Positions 1 to 9,087 of a stretch of 9,100 nucleotides of DNA are shown here, piece by piece. The position numbers were made by a program, and so were the translations under genes. The stretch spans positions 1 through 9,100 of the forward strand of contig JAITPZ010000227.1 of assembly GCA_031289165.1 (NCBI GenBank). The letters are read 5' to 3'. The notes beneath the pieces are model-generated. The model saw only the letters and a program-made list of their open reading frames with translations. It made no database searches and was not told where the DNA came from. The first letter of the stretch is position 1. Each line of letters starts with the position of its first letter. This stretch comes from Synergistaceae bacterium (GTDB lineage Bacteria > Synergistota > Synergistia > Synergistales > Aminobacteriaceae).

Positions 1-228
1 TGTTACAGACTTCTACTCTGCCGTTAATGGTATTGGAAAGTGTAGAGATTGGAAATTTTCGTAATTTACCACCTGCTTCCATTCCTCCCTGGACTTCGAG
101 TCCATGTCGTCGGCCATCACCTGAAGAATCCTCTCCGCAAAAGCCCTCATCATCTTTTTTCTGGCAGCATTATAACCCCGATTCCGCAACAACACGGCAG
201 ATCGAGCGCTTCGTCGTGAAATGCGAAT
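1..228. other. AT-richer left-edge stretch without a convincing gene
   Basis: This stretch is visibly lower in GC than the genes to its right. Two overlapping frames are open here. A minus-strand frame runs from a GTG at 195 (or ATGs near 154-148) to a TAG at 13-15. Its downstream half has a balanced composition (ADDMDSKSREEWKQVV) and reasonable codon use. A TATAAT lies on the minus strand at 174-169, just upstream of the inner ATGs. I recognise no family and see no good ribosome binding site, so this could be a short gene, the decayed tail of one, or chance. The plus-strand frame opening at 27 begins like an SMC/RecF N-terminus (VLESVEIGNFRNL) but turns into Pro/Ser-rich, shadow-like sequence. 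I do not call either as a gene. Confidence 0.4.
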
Positions 229-282
229 ATGGAGTGGTATCGTACAATTGGAGAAAGTCAGGAAGAAGGAACCACATTTAAA

Positions 283-1197
283 ATGAAGAAATTGGAGTTG
301 AGGAAGTTGAATCTGAAATCAAAACTGGCAAACGGGTGCGTCACGGCGATGAAATGGCTGAGGAAAGAATGGGCGGCCCTGTTGGTGGTGACGCTGGGCA
401 ACGTCGTATTCGCCTTTGCCGTGATCAATTTTACGCTGCCTTATCGCTTCCCGGACATGGGAGTATCGGGGCTGGCGGTGCTGTCGCATTACCTGTTCGG
501 CATCTCGCCGACATGGGTCATCGTCATCGGCAACGCGGGGCTGCTGCTGTGGGGCAGGAAGAGCCTGAACGCGCGTTTTCTGGGGCTCACCGTCTATTCC
601 ATAGGCGTTTTTTCGATCTTTATGCCGGTATTCCTCTCGTTCCCCCTGCCCCTGCCTCAGGACAAATTCATGGCGACGCTCATCACGGGGGTGTTGAAGG
701 GGCTGTCGATAGGCATGATCTTCAACGTCGGCGCGTCGACCGGGGGCACCGACATCGTCGCCATGGTCATGCGGCGTCGGTACGGGATCGAGGTGGGGCA
801 GTTTTCCATTTTCGTCAACCTGTTCATCCTGGCGCTGTCGCTCGGCGTCGTGGGGCTCGAGTCCGTGGTCTACGGCGCGGCTGGCCTCTACGTATTCGGA
901 ATCGTCCTGGACAACGTGACCCGTCAGTTCGACCGCCGAAAGCAGGCGTTTATCATCACGAACATCCCCGACGAGGTCTGTCATTTCATCACGTCGAGAG
1001 GCCGGGGAGTGACGCTGATCGAGGGCAGGGGCGGCTACACGGGACAGGCGCGTCCCATGCTCATCTCCCTTCTGGAACCGCGGCAGGTGGTGCAGCTCAA
1101 AAAATTTCTGCAGGAAAAGGACCCCAAAGCCTTTGTCTCCATCTGCGACGCCTCCGAGGTGCTCGGCAAGGGCTTCAAAAGCTGGAAATCCCTGTAA
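283..1197 (+). CDS. YitT family membrane protein (DUF161 + DUF2179)
   Basis: This is a predicted 304-residue inner-membrane protein of the YitT family, whose transport or sensing role is not established. A basic N-terminus (to about residue 29) is followed by hydrophobic segments near residues 31-50, 76-90, 99-120, 132-150, 173-192 and 195-210. The family's conserved glycine-rich motif is present as GASTGGTDIV at 150-159. A soluble C-terminal DUF2179 domain (about 220-290) contains GRGVTLIEGRGGYTG, typical of the family. I chose ATG 283 because AGGAAGAAGGA at 260-270 lies upstream at workable spacing. An in-frame ATG at 229 would add 18 polar residues without a clear ribosome binding site. 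A TACAAT at 243-248 could be the -10 element, but no good -35 is visible. The gene has its own direction-matched neighbour, secA, 161 bases downstream, so it is probably a separate transcript. Family assignment is firm; function is unknown. Confidence 0.9.
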   Translation: MKKLELRKLNLKSKLANGCVTAMKWLRKEWAALLVVTLGNVVFAFAVINFTLPYRFPDMGVSGLAVLSHYLFGISPTWVIVIGNAGLLLWGRKSLNARFLGLTVYSIGVFSIFMPVFLSFPLPLPQDKFMATLITGVLKGLSIGMIFNVGASTGGTDIVAMVMRRRYGIEVGQFSIFVNLFILALSLGVVGLESVVYGAAGLYVFGIVLDNVTRQFDRRKQAFIITNIPDEVCHFITSRGRGVTLIEGRGGYTGQARPMLISLLEPRQVVQLKKFLQEKDPKAFVSICDASEVLGKGFKSWKSL

Positions 1198-1214
1198 GGC
1201 GCGGCAGGGTTACG

Positions 1215-1270
1215 TGAAAACCGGAGAGGGTTTCAGGGCCTGGAGGCAAATGCGCTCAGCCGCCCTGAGC
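1215..1270 (+). terminator. Stacked hairpins between yitT-like gene and secA, possible weak terminator
   Basis: Two stem-loops follow each other. The first pairs 1215-1222 with 1229-1235 (AAACC/GGTTT extended by TG/CA across a bulged A). The second pairs GCTCAG at 1254-1259 with CTGAGC at 1265-1270 around a five-base loop and is followed by TTTAAT. The T-tract is short, so termination would be inefficient or Rho-assisted. TCAGGGC at 1233-1239 can instead pair with GCCCTGA at 1262-1268, which excludes the second hairpin and the base of the first. Confidence 0.4.
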
Positions 1271-1297
1271 TTTAATCAGCCATTGTGAAACTTGCGC

Positions 1298-1303
1298 TAT
1301 AAT
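1298..1303 (+). promoter_or_regulatory. Candidate sigma-70 type -10 element of secA
   Basis: A perfect TATAAT sits 55 bases before the chosen secA ATG, in an AT-rich patch directly after the hairpins. No consensus -35 lies at 16-18 bases. The best upstream matches are AATCAG at 1274-1279 (spacer 18) and TTTAAT at 1271-1276 (spacer 21), both poor. The predicted transcript would start near 1310 and have a short leader. Confidence 0.5.
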
Positions 1304-1358
1304 GGGGCGTTATTTTTGAAGTTTTTTGGATCGAAAACGAGTTTTTGAGGTGAGGAAC

Positions 1359-4202
<2,844 letters not shown>

Positions 4203-4258
4203 AGCGGCAGACAGCCGATACGCGATGCTCTGAAAACAACTATCCGGGAGCCTGTGAG

Positions 4259-6157
4259 ATGATGAAACTTCTTCTGCGAAGGTGCGCGAGGACGTCCATG
4301 ATTTTCCTGTCCGCGATTCTGCTGGTCGGGGTGTTTTTGTGCGCGGCCTCGCCCGCCGCGACGACCGACGAAGGGGAAACGGACGAAAAGGAAGTCATGG
4401 AAAGTTTTGACTTCCGCTACGACATCCCTTCGATGATCCGAATGAACCCCGATTTTTCGACGTACCCGGGGTCGAACGGAGTGATCTGGATGAAGAAGCT
4501 GAACTACGGCATCGCGCCCGACGGAGGCATGGAACGGAGGAGTCAGTGGATTCTGCTCGGACGAAAGGGCCTTGCCCCGCGGTGGCTGACGTGGAACGTT
4601 CCGAGGCCCCGGGGCGGCGAGGTCGAGTTTCTGGAGTCGTCGGTCTACTCACCCCAGGGAGGCGGGAAGATCATGGACGTCGCTCCCGTCGACTTCGAAC
4701 AGGGCGGTGGGGTCAGCGTCGCGTTCACGGGCCTGCCGGACACGTTTATCCTGGTTGTCTCCTGGAGGGAGCTTTTTCCCGAGCGCCTGACCGTCGAGGA
4801 CTTCGTCTGGACGAGCGAGCCTCTTCCCGTCTGGGAGCAGCTGGTCGGCGTCACGGTGCCGGCCGGACATCCGTTTTACATCGCCTCCAGCCCGGAGGCG
4901 ACGCCCCGGGAGGAGGAGGTGGACGACCGCAGGGTCTGCGAGTGGCAGATCATCAACACTGCCTCGGACGCGCAAAACACGCCACGCGCCGGAAGCCGCG
5001 GCTACATCGCCTTCGGAATGAGAGAGGGCAGAGAGACCGCCGCGCGCGTCCTCAGAGCTTTCATGACGGCGCCGTTTCCCCCTGTTCCCGACGCCGTTCG
5101 CCGGGCGCGGGGGAGCGGGGCCGACGCCGGAGGAGTCGAAAAATGCCTGAAATGGCTCTACGGACAACCGGAATTCGTGCTTCCCGACGGCGCGTGGCGG
5201 GAAATCCCGGCGAACGCCCCCTGGACGAAGCGGGAAAAGCTGTTGCTCGCGTACAACTGGCTGAAGGGCGCGGGAGTGGACGTCCGGCTCTTCTGGCGTC
5301 TGCCCCGGAAGCCGGAGAAAGACCAACCGGCCTGCGAGGGAATGGCCATCGCGCCGGTTTTGGAGATTCCGGCTTTGGACTCGAAAAAAGGCGCCTTTTA
5401 CTGCGATATGGAGTACCTGCCGGACCCCGGAGAAAACCCGTTTTCCCTTCAGGGGCAGACGATCTACGGCCTCACGCCGGACAACGCTATCGAGGAGCGC
5501 CGGATTCCCGGGTCGAGCGCCGCCAAAAATCGCCTCTCCGCCACCTTCAACCTCCGCCTCAGCGAGGAGGGAATTCTGAGCGGCACAATTCGGCTTTCGG
5601 CCCGCGACGCCTGGAGACGTCTCCTGTTTCCATCCGGCCTCACCAGCGACGATCTCGCGTCGACGGTGACGGCCCTGTTCCCTCAGGCCCTCCGTTACAC
5701 CGGCCTCACGATGCGCGACAGGACCGGGGAGAGCGAACTCGTCGTCACCCTCGCGGAGGTGCAGGCCATTCGCAGCGCGGGCAGGGGCGAGGGCGGAAGC
5801 AACATCCTGGCCTCCCTGCCCGCCCTGATGCCCAACTGGTTCGAGGCGATGAGCAAAGGCCCCTGGCCCTGGTCCCTGCGCTTTCCCTTCCTTCTGGACG
5901 CGAAAATCACGGTGGTCCTGCCCTCTTCGACGCTGGACGTCATGCTTCCCGCCCCCACCGAGAGAAACATGGGAAAAATCAAATATACGGACTCCTGGAA
6001 GCTGAACAAAAAGAGAACGCTCTCGGCGGAGGCGCACATGACCGTCGCCATAACCACGATCGAGGACGAGTCCGCGGCGAACCTCAACGCCGCGCTTCAG
6101 GGATGGCGGCTCTTCATGACCAGAAATCTTCCCGTCCGGTTAAAATCTAAAAAATAA
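4259..6157 (+). CDS. Exported DUF3857 / degenerate transglutaminase-like protein
   Basis: The 632-residue product starts with a basic region and a hydrophobic helix (residues 14-31), then SPAATT and an acidic stretch. This looks like a signal peptide, possibly retained as an anchor; the Cys at 28 lacks a proper lipobox. Residues about 72-210 resemble the DUF3857 beta-rich domain (dG...RR...ILL, FLESSVYSPQGG, FVWTSEPLPVWEQLVGVTVP). Residues about 255-400 resemble the transglutaminase-like domain that normally follows it. Where active members have a GDCKDKA-type motif before LLLxALLRAAGI, this protein has PWTKREK before LLLAYNWLKGAGV (321-340). The nucleophilic Cys is therefore Thr or absent, and no catalytic-type His is obvious in 355-372, while Asp383 (YCDMEYLP) may remain. 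The C-terminal 420-625 is the beta-rich tail of the same family. GGGAG at 4246-4250 supports ATG 4259, and the ATG at 4262 is an alternative. The gene lies 56 bases after secA with no terminator, so it is probably cotranscribed. The role is unknown; it is likely a periplasmic binding or scaffold protein. Confidence 0.72.
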   Translation: MMKLLLRRCARTSMIFLSAILLVGVFLCAASPAATTDEGETDEKEVMESFDFRYDIPSMIRMNPDFSTYPGSNGVIWMKKLNYGIAPDGGMERRSQWILLGRKGLAPRWLTWNVPRPRGGEVEFLESSVYSPQGGGKIMDVAPVDFEQGGGVSVAFTGLPDTFILVVSWRELFPERLTVEDFVWTSEPLPVWEQLVGVTVPAGHPFYIASSPEATPREEEVDDRRVCEWQIINTASDAQNTPRAGSRGYIAFGMREGRETAARVLRAFMTAPFPPVPDAVRRARGSGADAGGVEKCLKWLYGQPEFVLPDGAWREIPANAPWTKREKLLLAYNWLKGAGVDVRLFWRLPRKPEKDQPACEGMAIAPVLEIPALDSKKGAFYCDMEYLPDPGENPFSLQGQTIYGLTPDNAIEERRIPGSSAAKNRLSATFNLRLSEEGILSGTIRLSARDAWRRLLFPSGLTSDDLASTVTALFPQALRYTGLTMRDRTGESELVVTLAEVQAIRSAGRGEGGSNILASLPALMPNWFEAMSKGPWPWSLRFPFLLDAKITVVLPSSTLDVMLPAPTERNMGKIKYTDSWKLNKKRTLSAEAHMTVAITTIEDESAANLNAALQGWRLFMTRNLPVRLKSKK

Positions 6158-6169
6158 GAGGGCGTCGTT

Positions 6170-6186
6170 TATACTTCACTTATATT
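6170..6186 (+). promoter_or_regulatory. Possible -10 elements upstream of argS
   Basis: The 47-base gap before argS is strongly AT-rich and contains TATACT (6170-6175) and TATATT (6181-6186), each a near match to a -10 element. No -35 match sits at the right distance from either, and the second would leave almost no leader before the ribosome binding site. There is no T-box-like or terminator-like structure in the gap. This is weak evidence for an internal promoter. Confidence 0.25.
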
Positions 6187-6192
6187 TTATTT

Positions 6193-6199
6193 GGAGGGG
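6193..6199 (+). promoter_or_regulatory. Ribosome binding site fixing the TTG start of argS
   Basis: GGAGGGG ends five bases before the TTG at 6205. No ATG or GTG in the frame lies near the conserved start of the protein, so this site decides the start codon. Confidence 0.7.
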
Positions 6200-6204
6200 T
6201 TGGC

Positions 6205-7929
6205 TTGCCTCAGTTCGAAGGGTACACCGAAAGCAGCGGTGGAAGTTCCATTGAAGGTTATCTGAAAAAAATTTTATCGGGGGCGGTAGAGGACATCGCG
6301 ACGGAAAAGGGCAAAACCCTTCCCGGGGGACTGATCTTCGAGATCGAGCGTCCCAAACGCGAAGGGCAGGGAGACCGCGCGACCAGCGTCGCGCTGCAGC
6401 TTTCCAAGGCCTTCGGGATCCCCCCCCGCGACCTGGCCGCGGAGATCGTCTCCCGCGCTGAGAAGAAACTGAAAGAAAGCGGAGGGGACGCTCCGATCGA
6501 CAAAATCGAGATCGCGGGGCCGGGCTTCATCAACTTCTTCCTGTCGAAAAACTGGCTCTGCGGCGTTCTGCGGGACGTGCTGGATCGTCGGGACGCCTAC
6601 GGGGCTTCCGACGCGGGGAAGGGACGCCGAATACAGGTGGAGTTCGTCAGCGCCAACCCCACCGGGCCGTTGCACATCGGACACGGGCGCGGCGCGGCCG
6701 TCGGCGACGTTCTGGCGAACCTCCTGGCCTTTACCGGCTGGAAGGTCGAGCGGGAGTACTACATCAACGACGCGGGGCTCCAGATGGAAATTCTGGGGCG
6801 CTCGACCCAGGCGCGCTACTTCGAGGTCCTTGGGAAGCCGGAGATGGCCCCCTTTCCCGGCGACGGGTACAAGGGCGACTACATCGCGGACCTGGCGAGG
6901 TCCGTGATCGCCGCGGAGGGCGAGCGCTTCCTCTCCATGCCCCTCGCCGAGAGCCTGCCCTGGTTCAGGCGCTTCGCGGGCGACACGATCCTCGGCGAAA
7001 TCAAAACGGACCTGGCGAACTTCGGGGTGAAGTTCGACGTGTGGTTCTCCGAGAGCAGCCTCTACACGCGCGGCCTCGTCCCGCAGGCCATGGAGCACCT
7101 GAAAAAGCGCGGCTACGCGTTCGAGGCGGACGGCGCGCTCTGGTTCAAGGCCTCGGACTTCGAGGACGAAAAGGATCGCGTCCTGATTCGCACCAGCGGC
7201 GTTCCGACCTATTTCGCGTCGGACATCGCGTATCACAAGGAAAAATTCGACCGGGGCTTCGACAGGGTGGTGGACATATGGGGGGCCGATCATCACGGTT
7301 ACGTCCCGCGCATGAAGGCGGGCGTGGAGGCCATCGGAAGATCCCCCGACGACCTGGACGTCCTGCTGCTTCAGTTCGTCAACCTGGTCCGCGACGGCGT
7401 TCAGGTTGCCATGTCCACGCGGTCGGGTCAGTTCATCACCCTGCGCGACGTCGTTGACGAGGCGGGCGTGGACGCCACGCGCTATTTCTTCCTGACGCGG
7501 CGCAGCGACAGCCAGCTCGATTTTGACCTGGAGCTGGCCAAACGCCAGAGCAACGACAACCCGGTCTACTACGTCCAGTACGCCCACGCGCGTATCTGCA
7601 GCATCATGCGGGAGCGAGAAGGGAAAATTCCGGCGGTGAGCGAGCTGAACGCCGACGTGCTGGACGTCGAGGAAGCCCGTAAAGTGGTGAACTGCCTGGC
7701 CCTCTTCCCGCAGGAGATCGAGAACGCGTCGGCGGAACTGGCCCCTCACGCGATCACGACCTGCGCGTACAGCCTGGCGGGTTTTTTCCATTCCTTCTAC
7801 AACACGAACCGGATTCTGGGAGAGGCCCCCGACGTGGAGGCCACGCGCCTGCTGCTCGCGGAGGCCGTGCGGATCGTTCTGCACCGCTGCCTGAGCCTCC
7901 TGGGAGTCTCCGCTCCGGAAAGAATGTAA
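6205..7929 (+). CDS. argS: Arginine--tRNA ligase
   Basis: ArgS is the class I synthetase that charges tRNA-Arg in the cytoplasm. The product is 574 residues, a normal length for the family. The N-terminal additional domain (about 16-125, including GPGFINFFLS at 105-114) is specific to ArgS and recognises the tRNA D-loop. The catalytic domain holds SANPTGPLHIGHG, with the HIGH motif at 157-160, then EYYINDAG at 184-191 and DIWGADHHGYVPRM at 357-370. The second signature loop reads AMSTRSGQFITLRD (402-415) in place of canonical KMSKS, as in many ArgS proteins. The C-terminal DALR anticodon-binding domain begins around NPVYYVQYAHAR (452-463) and ends in the classic LLGVSAPERM. Translation probably starts at TTG; this gives about 15 residues (PQFEGYTESSGGSS) before the conserved core. 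The gene is followed one base later by an FtsB-like gene, implying cotranscription and translational coupling. Confidence 0.97.
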   Translation: MPQFEGYTESSGGSSIEGYLKKILSGAVEDIATEKGKTLPGGLIFEIERPKREGQGDRATSVALQLSKAFGIPPRDLAAEIVSRAEKKLKESGGDAPIDKIEIAGPGFINFFLSKNWLCGVLRDVLDRRDAYGASDAGKGRRIQVEFVSANPTGPLHIGHGRGAAVGDVLANLLAFTGWKVEREYYINDAGLQMEILGRSTQARYFEVLGKPEMAPFPGDGYKGDYIADLARSVIAAEGERFLSMPLAESLPWFRRFAGDTILGEIKTDLANFGVKFDVWFSESSLYTRGLVPQAMEHLKKRGYAFEADGALWFKASDFEDEKDRVLIRTSGVPTYFASDIAYHKEKFDRGFDRVVDIWGADHHGYVPRMKAGVEAIGRSPDDLDVLLLQFVNLVRDGVQVAMSTRSGQFITLRDVVDEAGVDATRYFFLTRRSDSQLDFDLELAKRQSNDNPVYYVQYAHARICSIMREREGKIPAVSELNADVLDVEEARKVVNCLALFPQEIENASAELAPHAITTCAYSLAGFFHSFYNTNRILGEAPDVEATRLLLAEAVRIVLHRCLSLLGVSAPERM

Positions 7930-7930
7930 C

Positions 7931-8233
7931 ATGCCGCGCCTGCGCTGGATCATTGCAGCCGCACTCGTTCTCCTGCTTTTGTTTATCGCGGGCACGGTGT
8001 ACACTTTCGAATGTCGCAGGATCGGTCACCTGAACGCGGTCGTGAGGGAGCGTTCCGCGGTGTTGGCCGACAGGGAGCGCAGCGTCAGGGAATACAGAGA
8101 AAAGGTCAACTTCTACAAAACGAAGGAGGGCACCGCTCACCTGGCGCGGGAGCAGTACAACCTGGCGTTTCCGGGTGAGCGGGTCTACATCATTGTCAAC
8201 GCCTCGTCCGATTCCCCTCCCGTTTATCCCTGA
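7931..8233 (+). CDS. FtsB/DivIC-like septum formation initiator protein
   Basis: This 100-residue bitopic membrane protein has a short basic N-terminus (MPRLR), one membrane helix (about 6-26) and an extracytoplasmic region rich in charged residues (about 30-65) that should form a short coiled coil. It then carries the family signature EGTAHLAREQYNLAFPGERVYII (66-88). FtsB/DivIC proteins join FtsL and FtsQ/DivIB in the divisome. The size and layout match the family exactly. ATG 7931 begins one base after the argS stop, and GGAAAGA at 7917-7923 inside argS serves as its ribosome binding site. The C-terminal ASSDSPPVYP is a short polar tail. FtsB and DivIC cannot be told apart here, so no symbol is given. 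It is the last gene of the plus-strand run; only 13 bases separate its stop from the convergent gene, with no hairpin terminator visible. Confidence 0.88.
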   Translation: MPRLRWIIAAALVLLLLFIAGTVYTFECRRIGHLNAVVRERSAVLADRERSVREYREKVNFYKTKEGTAHLAREQYNLAFPGERVYIIVNASSDSPPVYP

Positions 8234-8246
8234 GCTTCAAATTTCT

Positions 8247-8720
8247 TCAAAAATTCATTCCCATCCAGCGGACCAGCCAGGGGTAGGCCTCCTTCATGGG
8301 GAGGGGATTCATGGCAAAGACGACGAAGGCCCCCATGGCCATGGTAAAGTGGAATACGGACATAAAAAATCCCCTGTAGCGATCGGCCTTCGCCATCTTT
8401 CCCAGCGCGTACTCGCAGCACAGAAATCCCGTGATGAAATAGAGCGCCCCGACCGTCTCCGGCGGGCGGGTATGGCTCATGCAGCGCAGGACGCACCACG
8501 CGGGCCACACGGTCAAAATATAGGCCAGCGCGACGGAAAATATTATTTGAAGCGCAAGGGACAGGATCCGTCCGAAGCGCCCCGTGCCCCATCCCCCCGC
8601 GGCCAGGTCCTCGAGCGTGCCCCACACGGAACTCAGCCAGGGCAGAATATAACGGGGAACCGTGTCGGCGATGATCCACGTCATTAAAAAAAGCCATCCC
8701 GAAAAGCTCAGGTAGTTCAA
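8247..8720 (-). CDS. Hypothetical four-helix membrane protein
   Basis: I do not recognise the family. The 157-residue product has four hydrophobic segments, at about residues 5-28, 53-78, 89-106 and 118-138. A Gly-rich loop (AAGGWGTGRFGR, 40-51) follows the first, and a basic loop (KMAKADRYR, 108-116) lies between the last two. Cysteines at 76, 80, 101 and 102 lie in or next to the membrane, and Trp and Met are frequent. There is no signal peptide cleavage site. The frame is supported by a strong ribosome binding site, by hydrophobic segments separated by charged loops, and by GC-biased codon third positions. The opposite-strand frame (8175-8687) is His/Gly/Pro-rich and looks like a shadow. 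The gene reads towards the FtsB-like gene and away from the YjfB-like gene. The start is TTG at 8720-8718; no ATG lies upstream in the short leader. Confidence 0.75.
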   Translation of the reverse strand: MNYLSFSGWLFLMTWIIADTVPRYILPWLSSVWGTLEDLAAGGWGTGRFGRILSLALQIIFSVALAYILTVWPAWCVLRCMSHTRPPETVGALYFITGFLCCEYALGKMAKADRYRGFFMSVFHFTMAMGAFVVFAMNPLPMKEAYPWLVRWMGMNF

Positions 8721-8725
8721 ACAAG

Positions 8726-8734
8726 CCCCTCCTT
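8726..8734 (-). promoter_or_regulatory. Ribosome binding site for the TTG start at 8720
   Basis: On the minus strand this reads AAGGAGGGG and ends five bases before the TTG. It is the only good site near the 5' end of the frame, and its layout is nearly the same as that before argS. Confidence 0.7.
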
Positions 8735-8757
8735 GAGAGTTTTTCGTACTCTATCAC

Positions 8758-8785
8758 AGTATTTTTTCGAAAGACAGAGTGTCAT
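8758..8785 (-). promoter_or_regulatory. Candidate promoter of the minus-strand membrane protein
   Basis: On the minus strand, ATGACA (8785-8780, five of six bases of TTGACA) is followed after 16 bases by AATACT (8763-8758, four of six bases of TATAAT). Transcription would start near 8750, giving a leader of about 30 bases that includes the ribosome binding site. Its -35 overlaps a GACA-gag-TGTC inverted repeat (8773-8783). Confidence 0.4.
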
Positions 8786-8791
8786 TCGGGA

Positions 8792-8797
8792 TATAAT
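8792..8797 (+). promoter_or_regulatory. Candidate -10 element of the YjfB-like gene
   Basis: A perfect TATAAT lies 60 bases before the small gene's ATG. The best -35 match is TCGAAA at 8767-8772 with a long 19-base spacer, so a conventional sigma-70 promoter is only partly supported. A flagellar sigma-28 reading (GAAAG near 8769, GATA at 8790-8793) matches only about half the consensus and is weaker. Two palindromes, TTTCGAAA (8765-8772) and GACA-gag-TGTC (8773-8783), lie directly upstream. Confidence 0.5.
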
Positions 8798-8857
8798 CTC
8801 CAGTGGAACACAATGAGGACCGATATTAAAATCGAGATGCGAAGGAGGTGACCGGCC

Positions 8858-9028
8858 ATGGATATTACGATGGGTATTGCGAAGACTTCGATGGAGATGG
8901 CGACAGCCAAACTGTCCGCAGGGGTTGAGGTTGCAGTGCTCAAAAATGTCATGGACGCCCAAAAGGAGACTATGGCCATACTCCTGCAGTCGATGGGGAT
9001 GGGACAACACCTGAACATCCGGGCGTAA
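8858..9028 (+). CDS. YjfB-like small putative motility protein
   Basis: A 56-residue protein begins MDITMGIAKTSMEMATAKLS, continues AGVEVAVLKNVMDAQKETMA and ends with a Met/Leu/Gln-rich tail. Starting with MDI, then a small-residue/Ser/Ala amphipathic stretch, a VAVLKxxMD centre and an ILLQSM end is the pattern I know from the YjfB family, annotated in Pfam as putative motility protein and of unknown biochemical role. It has no signal peptide or membrane helix and should be mostly two amphipathic helices. AAGGAGGTG at 8842-8850, seven bases before the ATG, is a near-perfect ribosome binding site and implies high expression. A consensus TATAAT upstream and a strong terminator 22 bases downstream make it a single-gene transcript. 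It is diverged from the membrane-protein gene on the other strand. No other flagellar gene is visible in the window, so a motility role is from family name only. Confidence 0.75.
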   Translation: MDITMGIAKTSMEMATAKLSAGVEVAVLKNVMDAQKETMAILLQSMGMGQHLNIRA

Positions 9029-9049
9029 GGACATTCACATCTCAAACCG

Positions 9050-9087
9050 AAGGAGGAGGGGCGATGAGCCTCTCCTCCTTTACTTTT
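9050..9087 (+). terminator. Rho-independent terminator of the YjfB-like gene
   Basis: Bases 9050-9061 pair with 9069-9080 (AAGGAGGAGGGG against CCTCTCCTCCTT, with one G-U pair) to make a 12-bp, G+C-rich stem with a seven-base loop CGATGAG. It is followed by TACTTTTACT. The 5' arm happens to look like a Shine-Dalgarno site and is followed by ATG at 9064. Confidence 0.8.

Noticed and set aside
27..281. Frame starting like an SMC/RecF ATPase (VLESVEIGNFRNL)
   Set aside because: The resemblance covers only about 13 residues, no Walker A follows, and the rest is Pro/Ser-rich. There is no ribosome binding site.
336..1217. Overlapping frame within the YitT-like gene
   Set aside because: It is an out-of-frame Arg/His/Gly-rich product. 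The accepted frame has clear membrane segments and family motifs.
4546..6150. Long second plus-strand frame within the DUF3857 gene (and the minus frame 4649-6037)
   Set aside because: The product is Arg/Gly/His/Pro-rich with no hydrophobic core pattern, typical of out-of-frame reading of GC-rich sequence.
6158..6204. T-box or other leader regulation of argS
   Set aside because: The gap is only 47 bases and has no stem-loops or terminator. A T-box leader needs much more space.
6274..8004. Long minus-strand open frame of 576 codons opposite argS
   Set aside because: It is a shadow of argS with low-complexity His/Gln/Val/Arg composition. The argS frame carries all synthetase motifs.
8175..8687. 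Plus-strand frame across the minus-strand membrane protein, overlapping ftsB
   Set aside because: It is His/Gly/Pro-rich, lacks a ribosome binding site and overlaps the FtsB-like C-terminus in another frame. The minus-strand frame is far more protein-like.
8717..9045. Minus-strand frames opposite the YjfB-like gene
   Set aside because: They lie across the divergent promoters and the small gene, lack ribosome binding sites, and resemble complement shadows.
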